A stretch of DNA of 64,000 nt from Metellina segmentata (lineage: Eukaryota > Arthropoda > Arachnida > Araneae > Tetragnathidae): the NCBI GenBank assembly GCA_947359465.1, contig OX375876.1, forward strand, positions 83,784,359 through 83,848,358, given 5' to 3'. Position 1 is the stretch's first letter. Every line of letters begins with the position of its first letter. The position numbers were made by a program, and so were the translations under genes. The notes below the pieces were generated by a model that saw only the letters and a program-made list of their open reading frames with translations, was not told the DNA's origin and did no database searches. Below are positions 47,335 through 59,947 of the stretch, one piece after another.

Positions 47335-48402
47335 CTATATTTCTTTTAACTCTATCATTAAATCCTTATTAACATTTTAGAATCTTATATTTATAACCCT
47401 GACTATATATTGCACTAAATGCTTAACCGTGCATATAATTAATTCACTTAAATTCAATCCAATTATATGTTCCGGTAATCAATTCTTTCCTTCTGTACAA
47501 CGACTCAAATATGCGGGTAACACTACTTCTTCCACAGCCCTGAGCACTTCCACCCTCTGAAATGAAAGGAAGCAGACAAGTATGAAGAAGAAAAGTAAAT
47601 ATGGATGATGTATTCGTAATAATTAAAACCAGGGGCTATTCATATTTTCAAAGGTTGTACATGGGAACACAGAAACAGTGGTTGGGTACATCACTAACAT
47701 CGAAATAAAAATTTTAAAGCATAAAATAAAAATATATGAAAGACACTCTACTAAAAACACGATTTTATTTCACAATTAAAAAAATAATTATTTTTTCAGT
47801 CTTAAAACATCTTTATGCAAATGACTAGAAATAAAAGCGTGGATGCTTTTCAATGTCTCGCAGCTCACTAACATCTTAACTTGGTAACTGTAATCGTTGG
47901 CTTCCTATAACCATAAAAGTTCTCAAATTTACTATGAATGAATTCGTTACAGCAGTAATTAGTTTTCCATAGTGAGTTTCTGAATAATAAAACTTAATTA
48001 TATACAATATGAGCTCCTACGCGCTTTTATTTTAGTCGTGTATTTATGAAGGTTTTTTGCTTATAGAAGAAATTTTATAGCCTACATTTAAGTGCATTCT
48101 GAAATTGAAGATAATTATTAAGTTTTTTTTATCTTTTCAAAGGCTTGTTGGAGGCACTCTACGCTAAAAAAAAAAAAAAACTTTTAAAAAAACTGTAGAG
48201 GAACGCATATTATCTTATAACACAAACAGAACGCATATTATCTTATCTGAATATATTTTACACGTAACGAAAATGTACCTATAGTTTGTTTTTTAAGGAG
48301 AGAGACGGAATACACCATATTTTTCTTTGCACATCTAGAATTCTCCTTGACATCAGAATATCTAATGAAAGAGAATGTAGATACTTTCACAGCCTTAACA
48401 TA
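47335..48402. other. AT-rich spacer
   Basis: GAACGCATATTATCTTAT occurs twice near 48200-48245. An A15 run ends near 48180. Nothing else recognised. Confidence 0.4.
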
Positions 48403-48410
48403 CTCGTACC

Positions 48411-49813
48411 CAGTGCTGTAGTCGTAATAAAAACAGAGGGAGCCCGCAGAATTTTTTCCATGGGGAGTCGAAACATGTACTTACTACCTACACTTTCCAC
48501 GGGGGGGAGGGGAGGGGGTTAAAAAACATAAAACATATTTATGAAATCCATATAGATCCATTGCCTCCCTCCTCCGGGCACCCATGGGGTTATACTCAAA
48601 GGACCGGGGAATATGTTCGAATTAATCGAAGTTCAAATTATCGACAGAAATAAGCCTATATTAATTTTATATTACAGGTAAGGAATTGTGGAACTTTGAA
48701 GAAACTTCGACCTAAGCACAAATACGTGTTCACAAGGTTCGAGTTATTGGGAGTTTATTGTATTTATACGAAGTAAAATATGCATACTAGCATCGAGTGG
48801 TAATCAAATTTGAAAAAAATCACTATATTAATATTTAACTACAATACAAAATAATTACAGGAAATGTTAAGAAAAAAATATTTAAACACATGTAAAGTAC
48901 GATGTAATTTTTTTAAACAAATTTAAAGGCCTATCTCTATTATTTTCATTAAAATATTTTTCTAACTGTTTGTCTCTATGTCTCTTTTTGTAGCGCATAC
49001 CCTTGATCTATTGTCTACTAAAGACATATGGATGGCCAAAGAAAAATTTACAAATTTTTTCCGGTTGAAAGTGTTCTATAGGTGGTTTATTTGCATGAAT
49101 AAACATTAGATTGGAAATGTTTGAAATCAATAAAGATGATTTCAAATCTGTTACACTATGTTATTCATTAAACGAAACCCGCGCTCGCACTCGGCCGTGG
49201 AACATGGTAATATTTCAATTGTTCTTAAAATAGGCTTTATTATTTTTTTTTTGGAACAACTTGGGCGTTTTCATTGGTATCTCAAAACCTGAATAGTGCA
49301 CATTTCATCTATACCTAAACGTCGACAGATCCTTTTTACCTTTCTATATGGCGAATATCTCCTATATTTATATTTTCTGGATCAAACATGGATATATCCT
49401 TCAAAAGTTGACAATTTTCTACATTAACATCAGAACAAAGTCTTGATTGCATTCTATTAACAATACTTTGAATGAATTTATTTTGACTTATAGGTACGAT
49501 TTTGGAATTCTATACCAAGGAGATATCTTGAAATAGAAACTTTTCTTTTGCTTCTACAGTTATCTGCATTTTTTCTCCTGGGATATCTTTAAAACTCTCG
49601 ATGACCCTAATTGTTCTTTTTATTAGTTATTCAGCCCGTGGAAGGGTTGTTTTGCTAGTCTGGTGTTTAATAGAAAGCATAGAGCGCGATGTTTTCTAAG
49701 AAAAGCAAAGCGGGTACGTAGTTCTTAAAAAATATCAGAGGGTATACGGAATTTGCTGGAAAAACCAGAGGGTATGCGGCGTATACCTGCGTATACCCTG
49801 CACTACAGCCCTG
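48411..49813 (-). mobile_element. hAT transposon B with 8-bp target duplication
   Basis: Left end CAGTGCTGTAGT and inverted right end CAGGGCTGTAGT match at 11 of 12 positions. CTCGTACC lies immediately outside both ends (48403-48410 and 49814-49821), a perfect 8-bp duplication. At 1.4 kb it keeps only the C-terminal part of a transposase on the minus strand, so it is a deletion derivative. Confidence 0.9.
48965..49600 (-). pseudogene. hAT transposase C-terminal half (ZMYM/KIAA1586-like type), inactivated
   Basis: On the minus strand one segment reads NRMQSRLCSDVNVENCQLLK and continues DISMFDPENI. Further on, ILPCSTAECERGFRLMNNIV near 49215-49155 is the signature of the hAT dimerisation region in proteins related to KIAA1586 and ZMYM. 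A stop follows at 49153-49151 with a frameshift, after which SSLLISNISNLMFIHANKPP and CATKRDIETNS restore the homology. The zinc-finger and most of the catalytic domain are missing. Family naming is from memory of the CSTAECERGF motif. Confidence 0.8.
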
Positions 49814-49821
49814 CTCGTACC

Positions 49822-52800
49822 TAGCCTATTTATGTACCTAGCCTTAACCACTACAATCAGTGTGGCACACACCATACATTACTCCTCCCTCAAAAGGATT
49901 AAATGTTAACGGATTTTTATAATATCTCCTGTTAAAGAAATTCGGTTTTAGTCTTATTATCATTTATTTTCCCTTCACCCATTATGTATTTTATTGCCAT
50001 AAATATCTTACATTAATTCTTAATAGTAGGTCATTCGGGTAACGTCTTATTTACTGTGAAAGGTATGTAAAGATTTAGGTAGAAACTCATCCCATAAGAG
50101 GTTTTGTAGTTACCCTAGGAACTCACCTTCCAGAAAACTTCTTTACTAATTATTTTACAAAGAATGTGGGATCATTGCTTCAAAGAGGTAAATCATTGGA
50201 AAACTTTCTTATACATCAAACTTTAAAATGTTGTCTTACAATGAATCTTGTCACTGGTAAATACGTCTATAAAATAGCTGACCATTTGGCAAAGGCTAGA
50301 GCACATTTGACCCAACCTATATCTTCTTTGTCTCTACGTAAACTCAAGAGGCTTATATGCTCGTCTATAAAGACAAAGGATATCGTATTGTAGATGCGAG
50401 ATCAGCTATCTGTCCTATTGGAGAACTCAATAAAAATGACAAGAGCACACTCAAAAAAAGACTGCCTTAAATTTCCTGACAATTGTTAATACTGCATACA
50501 CACGGTGTTTTTAAACCAGAATTTATCCCTTCAAACCACTACTGGGCTAAAAAAATTCAGGATTGTAACACTGAAGAAACATTTTTACACATTAACAGGG
50601 CTTGAATGAAAATAATCAGTTCTATATATTAGAAATCTCGCATAGAGTGCTTTCCGGTATTATGTTACCGGAACCCCAGATACCTGAAAAGTTTTCATGC
50701 ATTAATATGCAATCTGTTGTCTAAGCTTAAAAATCATAAATATTTCCATTGTGTTTAAAAGCAGTTGTTTACGTGTCGAAATCAAAATAGAGAAATTCGT
50801 ATGGTCCTAATTAGTGCCATCTAATTTGGTACTGGGACCCGTCGTCAATCCTGCAGCTTGGACCCAGGGTGTAAATGCGGGAGCCTTGAGTTAGAAACCG
50901 TAGATGTGCTTGATTACTGAGATGGTTGTTTGGGTTGGGTTTAATGACCCTTTCCCCATAAAACCCAACCCAAGTAGGTTGAACTACTTGAGGAAGTTCT
51001 TATTTTTCCTGGATAAATATTCTTATATTTGATTAGATTAAAGTCCTGTGTGTATTAAACTTATTGATTCGTTGTGTGGAAACGTATTGGCATAGAGTAC
51101 AGAAGACACAGTACACAGAAAGTACGAAGCATGGAACCAAAAATGGCATTTCCAAATCTGAAAACGAAACCTATAGGTTTGTCTAACTGTGGTCATTTTT
51201 TCATTTTCAACACGAAAACTGCATACTTCAGTTATTTAAGGTAAGCCAGATTAATCACAGTAGTAACGTACGAACATTTTAGTACCGGATTTATTTTATA
51301 CATGGAAGGTAATGCTAAGGTTAAAAGAGATATGCAAACAACTGGATGGTTCAAAAATACTACTGTTAAAACTTATGTCATACTGTAACAAAAAATAGTT
51401 TTAATACTTTCATGCATTACTAATGTTTACAAAGATCTAATTGCATTTCAAAACTATAACGTAATTGCTTTATAACAGTGCATATGGAAAAGAACACTTT
51501 CTTTACACAACAGTCAACGTTTCCGAGCAGTAGTCTGTCCTTCTGGTGTTTCGGGTTTGCATAAATTACATGTACAATCCACAAACAAAGATCGAAATAT
51601 ATAAATAATCTTCGTCTTCAAATTTCCACATTGTCTTATCTACCTTTTGTGTGTACATCTTTTCTGTCGCCCCAAAATAAAAGTACGAGTGTAATGTACC
51701 TGTTTCTTAACAATCGATAACTTCGTAACAAAAGAACATAATAACGACCACATATACGTACATATATGAACTAGGTGATACGTGTATTCTTTTTATTATT
51801 TCTACCAACTGACGCTACTGCATACTCTTAAGTTAATTGCAGATTAGATTCTTTAGTTGAGGCTAAATGTATCAAAGTAGAAATTAAGCACTTAATTAAA
51901 AAAAGAAAATGTTTAATCCTTTTAAAGTAATTACCTGGCTCAAAATGCAAAGTAGCTGCTTTACCAGAATGTGAGTTACTTGTCTTATTAGCAGGTAGAG
52001 AAAGACAATTAAATTACAGGTTTTTACATTACTGGTTAAAACTAAAATAATGGATTGGAGGTTTGGGAAGAATATCTAGACAACCTAGACGACGTTGAAA
52101 TTGAGCATGGTTGAGAAATCCTGGGATTGTATACTTCTAGAGAGGGGGATTACTTTATTAGGGCTTTGATCAGACGAAAAGAGGATTAAAGCTAACTAGT
52201 CAAATCTAGTCAAAAGCTAACGGATCAAATTAGAAAAGATTTTCATAGAAGCGTAAGAAAGTTCAATGAAAGACATGATTAGAGGAAATGTTTTCAAAGA
52301 GATAAGAATTTGATTCTACACCCAAGTGCCTCGAGGTAGACTGAAGTTGTATTAAAGACAACACTGTACCAAACATCAAAAATCTGAAATACGTTTCTCG
52401 GCTGTTTCTACTACTAAATTGAAAGTTAATTATTATAGTGGTAGATAACGATCAACATAGTCCTTTCCCTCTAGAATATAGTAGTGGCTGAATTTGGTTG
52501 ACTTTGGGAATGATTGGTTCTGACTACCAATTGTTGACTTAACTGTCGATTGCGGAAAAATTGGTACAGATGTATTGAGATCAGGAGTGTATTTACGTAT
52601 ACAGTGTATGGTTTCGACCATTTTACTGTCATGTTGTTACCTTTAGCAAACTTTTGAGCGAAATCTTGCAGTTAGAAATGAGGCTGAGAGGCACTGAAAT
52701 GCGAAGCCGAGATAGTAGTAGAAGCAGTGTATGTTTACATGGGTCTTCAAACAATCGTTGGAAGTGGTTTATATTTGCCTAGCACTCCAAGTTTCCATCG

Positions 52801-54440
52801 AAGTACATGCCTAATGTGTTGAACAAAATATGATGTTTGTTAAAAGCACCATCTGAAATGCTTGAAGATGCATATGTTCGTAATCACGTAAAGTTAATCA
52901 CGTCAATCAGTCAATCAGTGGGAATACAGTGCAACTTAAACCACAAAAAGTACTTAAAGGTTAAGAGGTTGAACTGGCTATATAAACTGCCATATTGAAC
53001 CATTGTAATGATCCTCACAAGGGGATCTATTTTTAAACCAGACTCTTTATTTCTGACAGATGATGGTGACAAATGAAAACGGTCCCTATAGCAATTTAGA
53101 AAGGACAAGGGATACGGATTTCCGCTCTCCTTGCACTGGACCGTTCTTGAGGAAGTAAAATTATGAAACGAAATGACGGATATGACGGTGCAATCGTCTT
53201 TTCAGTTGAAGTTATAACGGATATTAAGATTCCCTGAGGTGAAATTCTGTTCATGGAACATTCGTTAAGTTCGCAGTTCCAGTTTATTCCCTGGGGTGCA
53301 ACGACCGATGACAAGGGTAATAACTTATCGCTGAATATTTAAACGCGTTTCTAAAACATCTATTAATGTCAGAAAGCAATCGAAACAACTCGAACCCAAT
53401 GTGCATGTGGTATGTCTTTAACGTAACTTTCATCACATTCCAAGCTGTTGTTTCGGATATTCAGTTTTATAACTACGAAAGATAATTAAGGAATTGTTTC
53501 AGCAGTTTTAGTGGACAGAATTTAATGGGATTTGTATTTCTCCATTGAAATAAGAGTTATTATTTCTCTTATTCTACAAATGTTATTAAACAGTGGTGTA
53601 AAAATATTGAATGTATATAGTAAATTTCAATTAGCTATTTGTTTTTAATTAGATTTTTGACGTTAACAACAAAACACAATCATGCAAAATAATTAGAACA
53701 GCAAGAACATAAAGTATTCTTGTATTTTAATCATAATAGGAATATACCTCAGTGAAATTGAAACTACCACTCAAGAAGCTATTATCTGAAATTTTTTTAT
53801 AAAGATTGTTAAGGTAATTAATGGTAGTTATCAAAATGTTCTAAAAAAAACGCAAAAAAGGTTGACACTAAGGAAATTGTGACCAGTGAATTTCATTTCG
53901 AAATTAGAGTAAGATAAACTTAAAATGGTATTTTAATGCTCACATCTCTGGGTTGTGAAGTTATTTACCTGTCTCTTCATCTATTGAACAGAAGCTTCGC
54001 CTTTAAATCCACACACTCATGGTATTTGATAAAAATCAGAAAATAATAGAGTTAGTGACTCTTCTGTGGACTAGCGGGATAATTTTAAAAACGTTGTCTT
54101 AAAGAGGGTTGAATTTACTGCAAAAGTGTTTCTCTCTCGTGACGTGAATGGAAAGGCAGCAGTTAGTGACAAGTGAGTACAGGTTGAGATGAGAAAGTAC
54201 TTTTCTCAATCATGTCTATCAACGCAAGATACTCACTGCATTTTCAGAAGGCATTATTCGCCTCAAGTCAGCAGCTATTTGACTACCAAACCCATTACAG
54301 TTAGTCACACTTTATAGTGATAAATTTCTTTAATGTGCAATGTAACGTGAATGATGAATATTTTTTAAAATAATTTTGCTGTTAAATAGATTTTTATTGG
54401 GCTTTTCATTTATATTTTTTTTGTTTCAGACTTCTATAGA
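49822..54440. other. Long spacer without recognised genes
   Basis: Composition varies; about 52320-53330 is less AT-rich. I see short unrecognised frames (for example 50166-50393 plus; 53314-53096 minus) and a hairpin at 50930-50973, but no transposase, SINE body or exon I can support. Confidence 0.4.
50930..50973. repeat. 13-bp perfect hairpin
   Basis: TTGGGTTGGGTTT (50930-50942) pairs with AAACCCAACCCAA (50961-50973) across an 18-nt loop. The right arm with CCATAAAACCCAACC resembles the S2 SINE tail, so this may be two tail scraps in opposite orientation. Confidence 0.6.
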
Positions 54441-55580
54441 ATAACTAGCAAAATACCCGACCTTACTCGGTTTGAATTGGTTAACTCTAGATTGAAGAGA
54501 TGATCAAACTATATAATCATTTATATCTTTCGTAGAAAACAATAATAATTTAACACATTTAGACATCTTTATAATTTCTTCAGCTTACTTTGGACACAAA
54601 TCCTGAACATGTACATCCTTTCATGTAATATGTACATTTCATATACATCGCACCCTTGCTGTATGACAAAGCTACAAAATGACAAAAAGTGACCCTAAGG
54701 TAACTGCTACAAAAGACGATTTTGAGACAGATTTGGAAATCCCTTTCATTAGTTCTTTTTATGTTCAATTAATAAAAATTGCTATTTACGACGAATACTC
54801 TCGCACTCAACAAAACAAATTTTGCATCAGGCATCGAATTTCTCCATCTCCTTCTGTCATTATGACAAAGAATATTTTAATGTTTGAAAAGTTCTACTTC
54901 GTATTTTTTAAACATTATTATTCTTTCGATAACGGCATTATATTTTCAATAACGACATAATTACACTTTAAAATTTGCTTTATTCTGACTTACCTGCCAC
55001 TTTAAGTCGAATACTTTGTAGTTACTTTGCGTGTTATGAACAGGAAATAAAATTCATTACAATAATAAATATTTGAAACAGAAAACAAAAGAAAACAGCG
55101 AAATAAAACAAAATAAAAGCTGTCGGGAAAAAAGTTGTTTTAATGATATTAATTCGTTATTCTTTTTTTATCTCTTGATCTTACACAGTTGCCACTTGTA
55201 ACTAAAAAATGCACAAGATTTAGAAATACGAAATTAAATCACAGCAAAAGAAACAGAAAGTATCACTGCACGCGATCAACCAACACGAGTTTCCATTTCA
55301 TTCTAGTTCTTTGAAAAATATCGTCGGTCCCAAATATTCGGAAATCGTTTGCACTGCGCAAAGAACAAAAATAAGACTTGAAATAAATGAAGTATCATAG
55401 CAGAAATTCCATAAAAAAGATCATTTTTTGGAAAAATACTTGCTTTTCAGCAGTACTGGTAAAATAATCCAAGTAATCGTAATACTCAATATACATTCCA
55501 GTTTTTCCAAAACTACCAAATTAAGGTTGATTTAAGTATCTTTATTCAGGTGTTTATTTAGAGGGAAACTCATCTAAATA

Positions 55581-56467
55581 CACAGTCCAGTCACATTAAT
55601 GTGACCACCTGTCAAAAGCCAGAATAACCACCTTCGGCAGAGCGGACCGCTGCGAGACGTGCAGGAAGAGAGTTAATTAGGTTTCTGAAGGTGTTCACTG
55701 GGATATTGAGCCATGCCGACTCCAGTGCCGTGGCCAGCTGCGCTAGATTACGTGGTTGAGGATCCATAGCAATTGTTGCAGGGTGTTTACTTTCAGACGT
55801 TTCACGCCGTATACGCCAACGTCCATCTGTCCGATGGAGCATAAAACGTGATTCATCGGGAAAAGCCACCTGTTGCCACTCTGTGGACGTCCAGTTGCGG
55901 TACTGGCGTGCAAATTCAAGCCTTCGTCGCCGAAGAACAGCAGTCAGCATAGGTGCATTAACCAGGCGTCTGCTGCGGAGGCCCATGCGCAGCAACGTTC
56001 GCTGAACCGTTGTTGAGGATATACTCTTGGTAGCCCCTTGATTCATTTAGGCGGTCATATGCTCAACAGTTGCACGTCTATTCGCCCGAACGCATCTCCG
56101 TATCCTTCGTTCGCCTCTGTCATCTATAGCCCGTGGTGCACTACATGTGCCACACCGCTGATTTTTGATAGTGCCATTTTGCCATGCACGGTATACTTTT
56201 ACCACGGCGGCACGCGAACAGTTCACAAAATTAGCCGTTTCCGAAATGCTTCCACCCTTGGCCCGAAAGCTAATAATCATGCCCTCTTGGACGTCGGATA
56301 AATCGCTACGTTTCTGCATTACGCCAAAGATTGAAATGCTTTCCGATGCCCTAGGACATCCTTTATATACACTCCACTGCAATGTGCTGCCAACTGCCTT
56401 TTGTGATTGGTTATTTCACGTTGACGTCGAAAGTAGGTGGTGGTCACATTAATGTGACTGGACTGTG
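55581..56467 (-). mobile_element. Complete Tc1-like element with both TIRs, internally deleted, 887 bp
   Basis: Perfect or near-perfect 29-bp inverted ends, starting CACAGTCCAGTCACATTAAT, are at 55581-55609 and 56439-56467. TA flanks both sides (55579-55580 and 56468-56469). The corresponding place in Helitron copy 1 (TTATATTTAG at 43247-43256) holds a single TA, confirming the insertion and its duplication. With intact ends and a missing middle it is mobilisable only in trans. Confidence 0.95.
55612..56319 (-). pseudogene. Tc1-like transposase with internal deletion and one nonsense codon
   Basis: The likely start is Met at 56319 (MQKRSDLSDVQEGMI). A paired helix-turn-helix region follows (SISETANFVNCSRAAVVKVY). 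A TAA at 56049-56047 interrupts the frame just before MNQGATKS, and the same frame reads on. The first catalytic block is VAFPDESRFM. After RRETSESKHPATI the sequence jumps straight to AMDPQPRNLAQLATALES. The region holding the second Asp and the catalytic Glu in relatives, roughly 300 bp, is deleted without loss of frame. It ends SAEGGYSGF at 55612. It could bind DNA if the stop were absent, but cannot catalyse transposition. Confidence 0.9.
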
Positions 56468-56739
56468 TATAACAATATAGAAATGTTTAATATTGAATTC
56501 ACTAAACTAATATATAATGTATAAAATAAAGCACATTCCAATCAAATATCTGGAGTAAAATTCATGTGATGCCTATACATGTGGACATGTATAGGGCACT
56601 CACAGACAGATGGACAGACAGACACAGACGCGTAATAGGCGGATTTGGCTTCAGAAGGGTCCGAAACAGATAGAGAACTTGAAATGGGTCGAAAATATTC
56701 AATATGCAAACAAACAATCCATTATTTTTTATATAGATG

Positions 56740-57245
56740 TATTACCGACATTCAGAAAGCTTTGAAATAAAATAACGATTTTTTATATCCTATAATGTGT
56801 ATTCAGTACAGCACACGATTTTAACTATTTACACAACGTTTGATTAGCATACGGATGTTTCAGTTTTCCATCAAATATCAATAATTCTTATTCGAATTAA
56901 TATCAGCCAAAATTCGAATTTACATAACCTAAAAATTTTAAATGGTACGCAGTATCTCGGTAATAAACGGTAAGTCATGGTCCGTATCAATATCAATGAT
57001 TCTTATTCGAATTAATATAATTTAAAATTCAAGTAGTATGTATCCAACAAACATAAAATGTTTTCTTTGAAAGTAATTTCAATTCGGTTACTAATGGCCC
57101 CTCGTGCGTTTTTAATTGTTCATTGAACAATACACGAGAAAAAGTGCTTTCCGTTAAATGATCAATCTGAAGGAATTTAATTTTCTAACACCTTTTATCT
57201 ATGACTTATTTGATGGTGCTTTCATGTATATATTCAACTAGTCAT
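56740..57245. other. AT-rich spacer
   Basis: The phrase TTCTTATTCGAATTAATAT occurs twice (near 56884 and 57000) with related flanks, a diverged local duplication. No gene. Confidence 0.45.
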
Positions 57246-57247
57246 CA

Positions 57248-57415
57248 CCGTCACAGTCTAAGACATTCGGTGTATCGCCAAGTAATTTTGAACCACGGGG
57301 TCAGATGACTAGGCAATCTAATTCGGCACCCCACTCTCCAAACTTCCACACCAACCCAACGTGAGGATTTTCGGGCCAAGACAGATTTAAGGTGCACCAG
57401 CCGCCTCTACACCAT
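57248..57415 (-). repeat. SINE S1 fragment
   Basis: On the minus strand: GGTGCACCTTAAATCTGTCT, GGTGTGGAAGTTTGGAGAGT, then AGTCATCTGACCCCGTGGTT and CAAAATTAC. The tRNA-like head is missing. It abuts the long AT microsatellite. Confidence 0.72.
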
Positions 57416-57418
57416 ACG

Positions 57419-57571
<153 letters not shown>

Positions 57572-57574
57572 ACA

Positions 57575-58870
57575 ACGTTGTGTATACTACAACATTTATC
57601 AACTCTATTGCAACACACGGTATGTGTAAAGGATAGGGTGTTTTGACAGCCTAAAATACATTATTTTTAGAAAATTTCCACAACCAAACACTAGTTTTAA
57701 ACCAAAAAGCATAGAGTCTAAGAATATGTCCTAAATATTGCTAGTATCGTTATTTTAAAACGTATAGAAGGATTCTAAACTTTAAGTCAGGCACAATTGA
57801 ATTTGCTTTTATAATGTCATAAAATGAACACGCATCTGAACATGAAATATTTACCGTACAAAGCGGCTTGATCAGAATACGATATTTCAACATGATAATT
57901 TTTCTTGCAGGAAATTGGGTAGATTATAGAGTTTGGTGAGTTTCAGAAACTATATATATGCATCTTTTAGAAAAAGACATTTTAAATAGAAATAAAAACA
58001 TTTTATAGTTTATATTACTATTGTTTTATCTTATATTGAATTAGTTTGATGAAAGACCACGAATATAAATGGATATAAAATCATGAAATATAAAGAAGAT
58101 CACTTTACCATCTTTACTTTCCTCTTCGTACCGTAAGATCGATGTTTTGTCGGCATACTTTTGATATAAGACATTATGGAAAACGGGTTTGGAATACTCA
58201 ACGGAGCAGAATGTAACTGATCGGATGGTGAAATAATATGAGACAATAGTTAAATTAATTAATTAAATATCCCTTTTGAGAGAGATAATCTGAAATATGA
58301 GACGATATTTGATCATACAGAGGGTTCATGCGCTTGTAATCTACATTTAAGGTTCCTTTGTTTTCAGATGCTTTTAAGATCGGACGAAAAATTTAATGAT
58401 AGACTTTCGTTTACAAAGCTATCTTACCCTAATTAGTCAATACCTATCCTACGGATTTTTAGGCGTTTTCAGCCATCCTATTATAGAAATCTAATAAACA
58501 TTTAATCCATCAAAGAAACCGGTTTACTTTCGAAAAAGCATATATTTTGTTAATAGTTAAGTTAGTAATACAAATATTACAGTTTCATAAAAGGTTTGTA
58601 TAAATGACGTTATCTATTTCCAGAATTATTTCAAATTTCACCAACATCACATATATATAATTTCCAACATTAATCAGCCTACTATGAAAATCTAAAAAGT
58701 AAATGAAATAGTAAAACACGAAATTTAAGGGTATCCATGAATTTTTATGAATAAAATCATGAACAGGGGAGGTCAGAAATTTGTAAATTTCTAAATGACA
58801 ACCCGAAATTTTTTCGTACAATGCAAGTTGAATCATAGTATCAAACTGTCAAAAAGAACTGATTAAGGTT
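57575..58870. other. AT-rich spacer
   Basis: No recognised feature. Confidence 0.45.
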
Positions 58871-58874
58871 CTGA

Positions 58875-59692
58875 CAGGGTGTCCTAAAAGTTCCCGTACT
58901 GACGATTCGGGAATTTACTATACAAAATCAACAAACTTTAAAACAATTATTTTTATGCTAATAGTGAAAAGCAATTTTAACATAACGTTGGAAAAAAATT
59001 TGTACTTACATTTATAATAAATGTTCAAAATTTCCGCCCCTTTCTTGGAGGCAAAGCTGAAGTCGTTTGCGCATATTTTTACAAACACGTTCCAAGATGC
59101 TGGGGGTAACTTCTTGTATCCTTTGAGTAATGGCAATTTTCAGATCACCTATTGTTTGTTGATTATCTTCATAAACTTTGTTCTTCAAATATACCAAAAG
59201 AAAAAAGTCAGGGATACGCAGATCAGGGTACAAGGTGGCCAAAGGTTTCTTGAAATGATCGCCAAAAAAATCTTGAAGCATGCCCATAGTTTCATAACTT
59301 GTATGGCAGGTTGCAACGTCTTGTTGGAACCAAGAGTCTCGTTCATTCACTTCTAGTAATGCAACAAATTGTCGAATAAGTTGATATAGCGTATCTTTAC
59401 TCGATATTCCATCATTTGGATATTTATGTGGCCAAATTCATTCATATGATTTACATTCAAAATAAGCCTCAAACAGCGCAATTCTCTGAATGCGTGATAA
59501 ATTCTTCTTGCAATGAAGAACAAAATGACGTGGAACTTTATTATCGCACAACTTGAGTGCGAAGAAAATCAAGTGATAAAAATTAAAGAGTTGATAAAAC
59601 TATAAGCAGACGATAAAATTCAATAATTAAAAAAAAAACACGGGCAATAAATATTTTTAAAGTTGTAGTACGGGAACTTTTAGAACACCCTG
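58875..59692 (-). mobile_element. mariner-like element with both TIRs, internally deleted
   Basis: The left end CAGGGTGTCCTAAAAGTTCC (continuing CGTACT) and the inverted right end match at all but one of about 26 positions. TA follows on the right; GA, a likely mutated TA, precedes on the left. At 818 bp it is shorter than a full mariner. Confidence 0.88.
59012..59530 (-). pseudogene. mariner-like transposase, HTH fused to C-terminal half by deletion
   Basis: One frame runs through almost the whole relic. The N-terminal part (LSRIQRIALFEAYFECKSYE, a stop TGA, then GISSKDTLYQLIRQFVA) is DNA-binding-domain sequence. It continues directly into WFQQDVATCHTSYETMG with the second catalytic Asp. 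YPDLRIPDFFLL then holds the third, and the end reads QLCLQERGGNFEHLL. The first catalytic block is deleted. The open stretch of 112 codons (59350-59012) is only the C-terminal piece. It was inactivated by deletion plus one stop. Confidence 0.87.
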
Positions 59693-59693
59693 T

Positions 59694-59945
59694 ACTATTT
59701 GTGTAAGGACACGTTTGATGTCTTCCTTTTCTTTAAAACGGTTTAATTTAGTCGTAATAAAAAGAAAAAAAAACCTTTTGGAGAAAAATTAAATCAATTG
59801 AATTTTGTTTACTAATTAATTAATTATAAAAATTAATTAACTAATGAAATCATGTTAAGTAAGTGCAGGTTATATGTAACAACACAGAATGTGGGATATA
59901 GTGGTATATCGAAAGGTAATTATCAAAATCTATCGGTTGGTTGGA
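59694..59945. other. AT-rich spacer
   Basis: Contains an ATTAATTAATTA-rich patch near 59815-59845. Nothing else recognised. Confidence 0.4.
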
Positions 59946-59947
59946 TT

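Larger units (their letters stand above)
54445..56737 (-). mobile_element. Non-autonomous Helitron, family H2, copy 2, carrying a Tc1
   Basis: On the minus strand it starts TCTATATAAAAAATAATGGA with A outside, and ends with hairpin CCGAGTAAGGTCGG then GTATTTTGCTAG with T outside. That is a textbook Helitron 3' terminus. It is colinear with copy 1 in inverted orientation. Without the inserted 887-bp Tc1 it is about 1.4 kb, shorter than copy 1 mainly because its microsatellites and minisatellite are not expanded. Confidence 0.87.

Noticed and set aside
47157..47372. 71-codon plus-strand frame
   Set aside because: It is antisense S1 SINE sequence.
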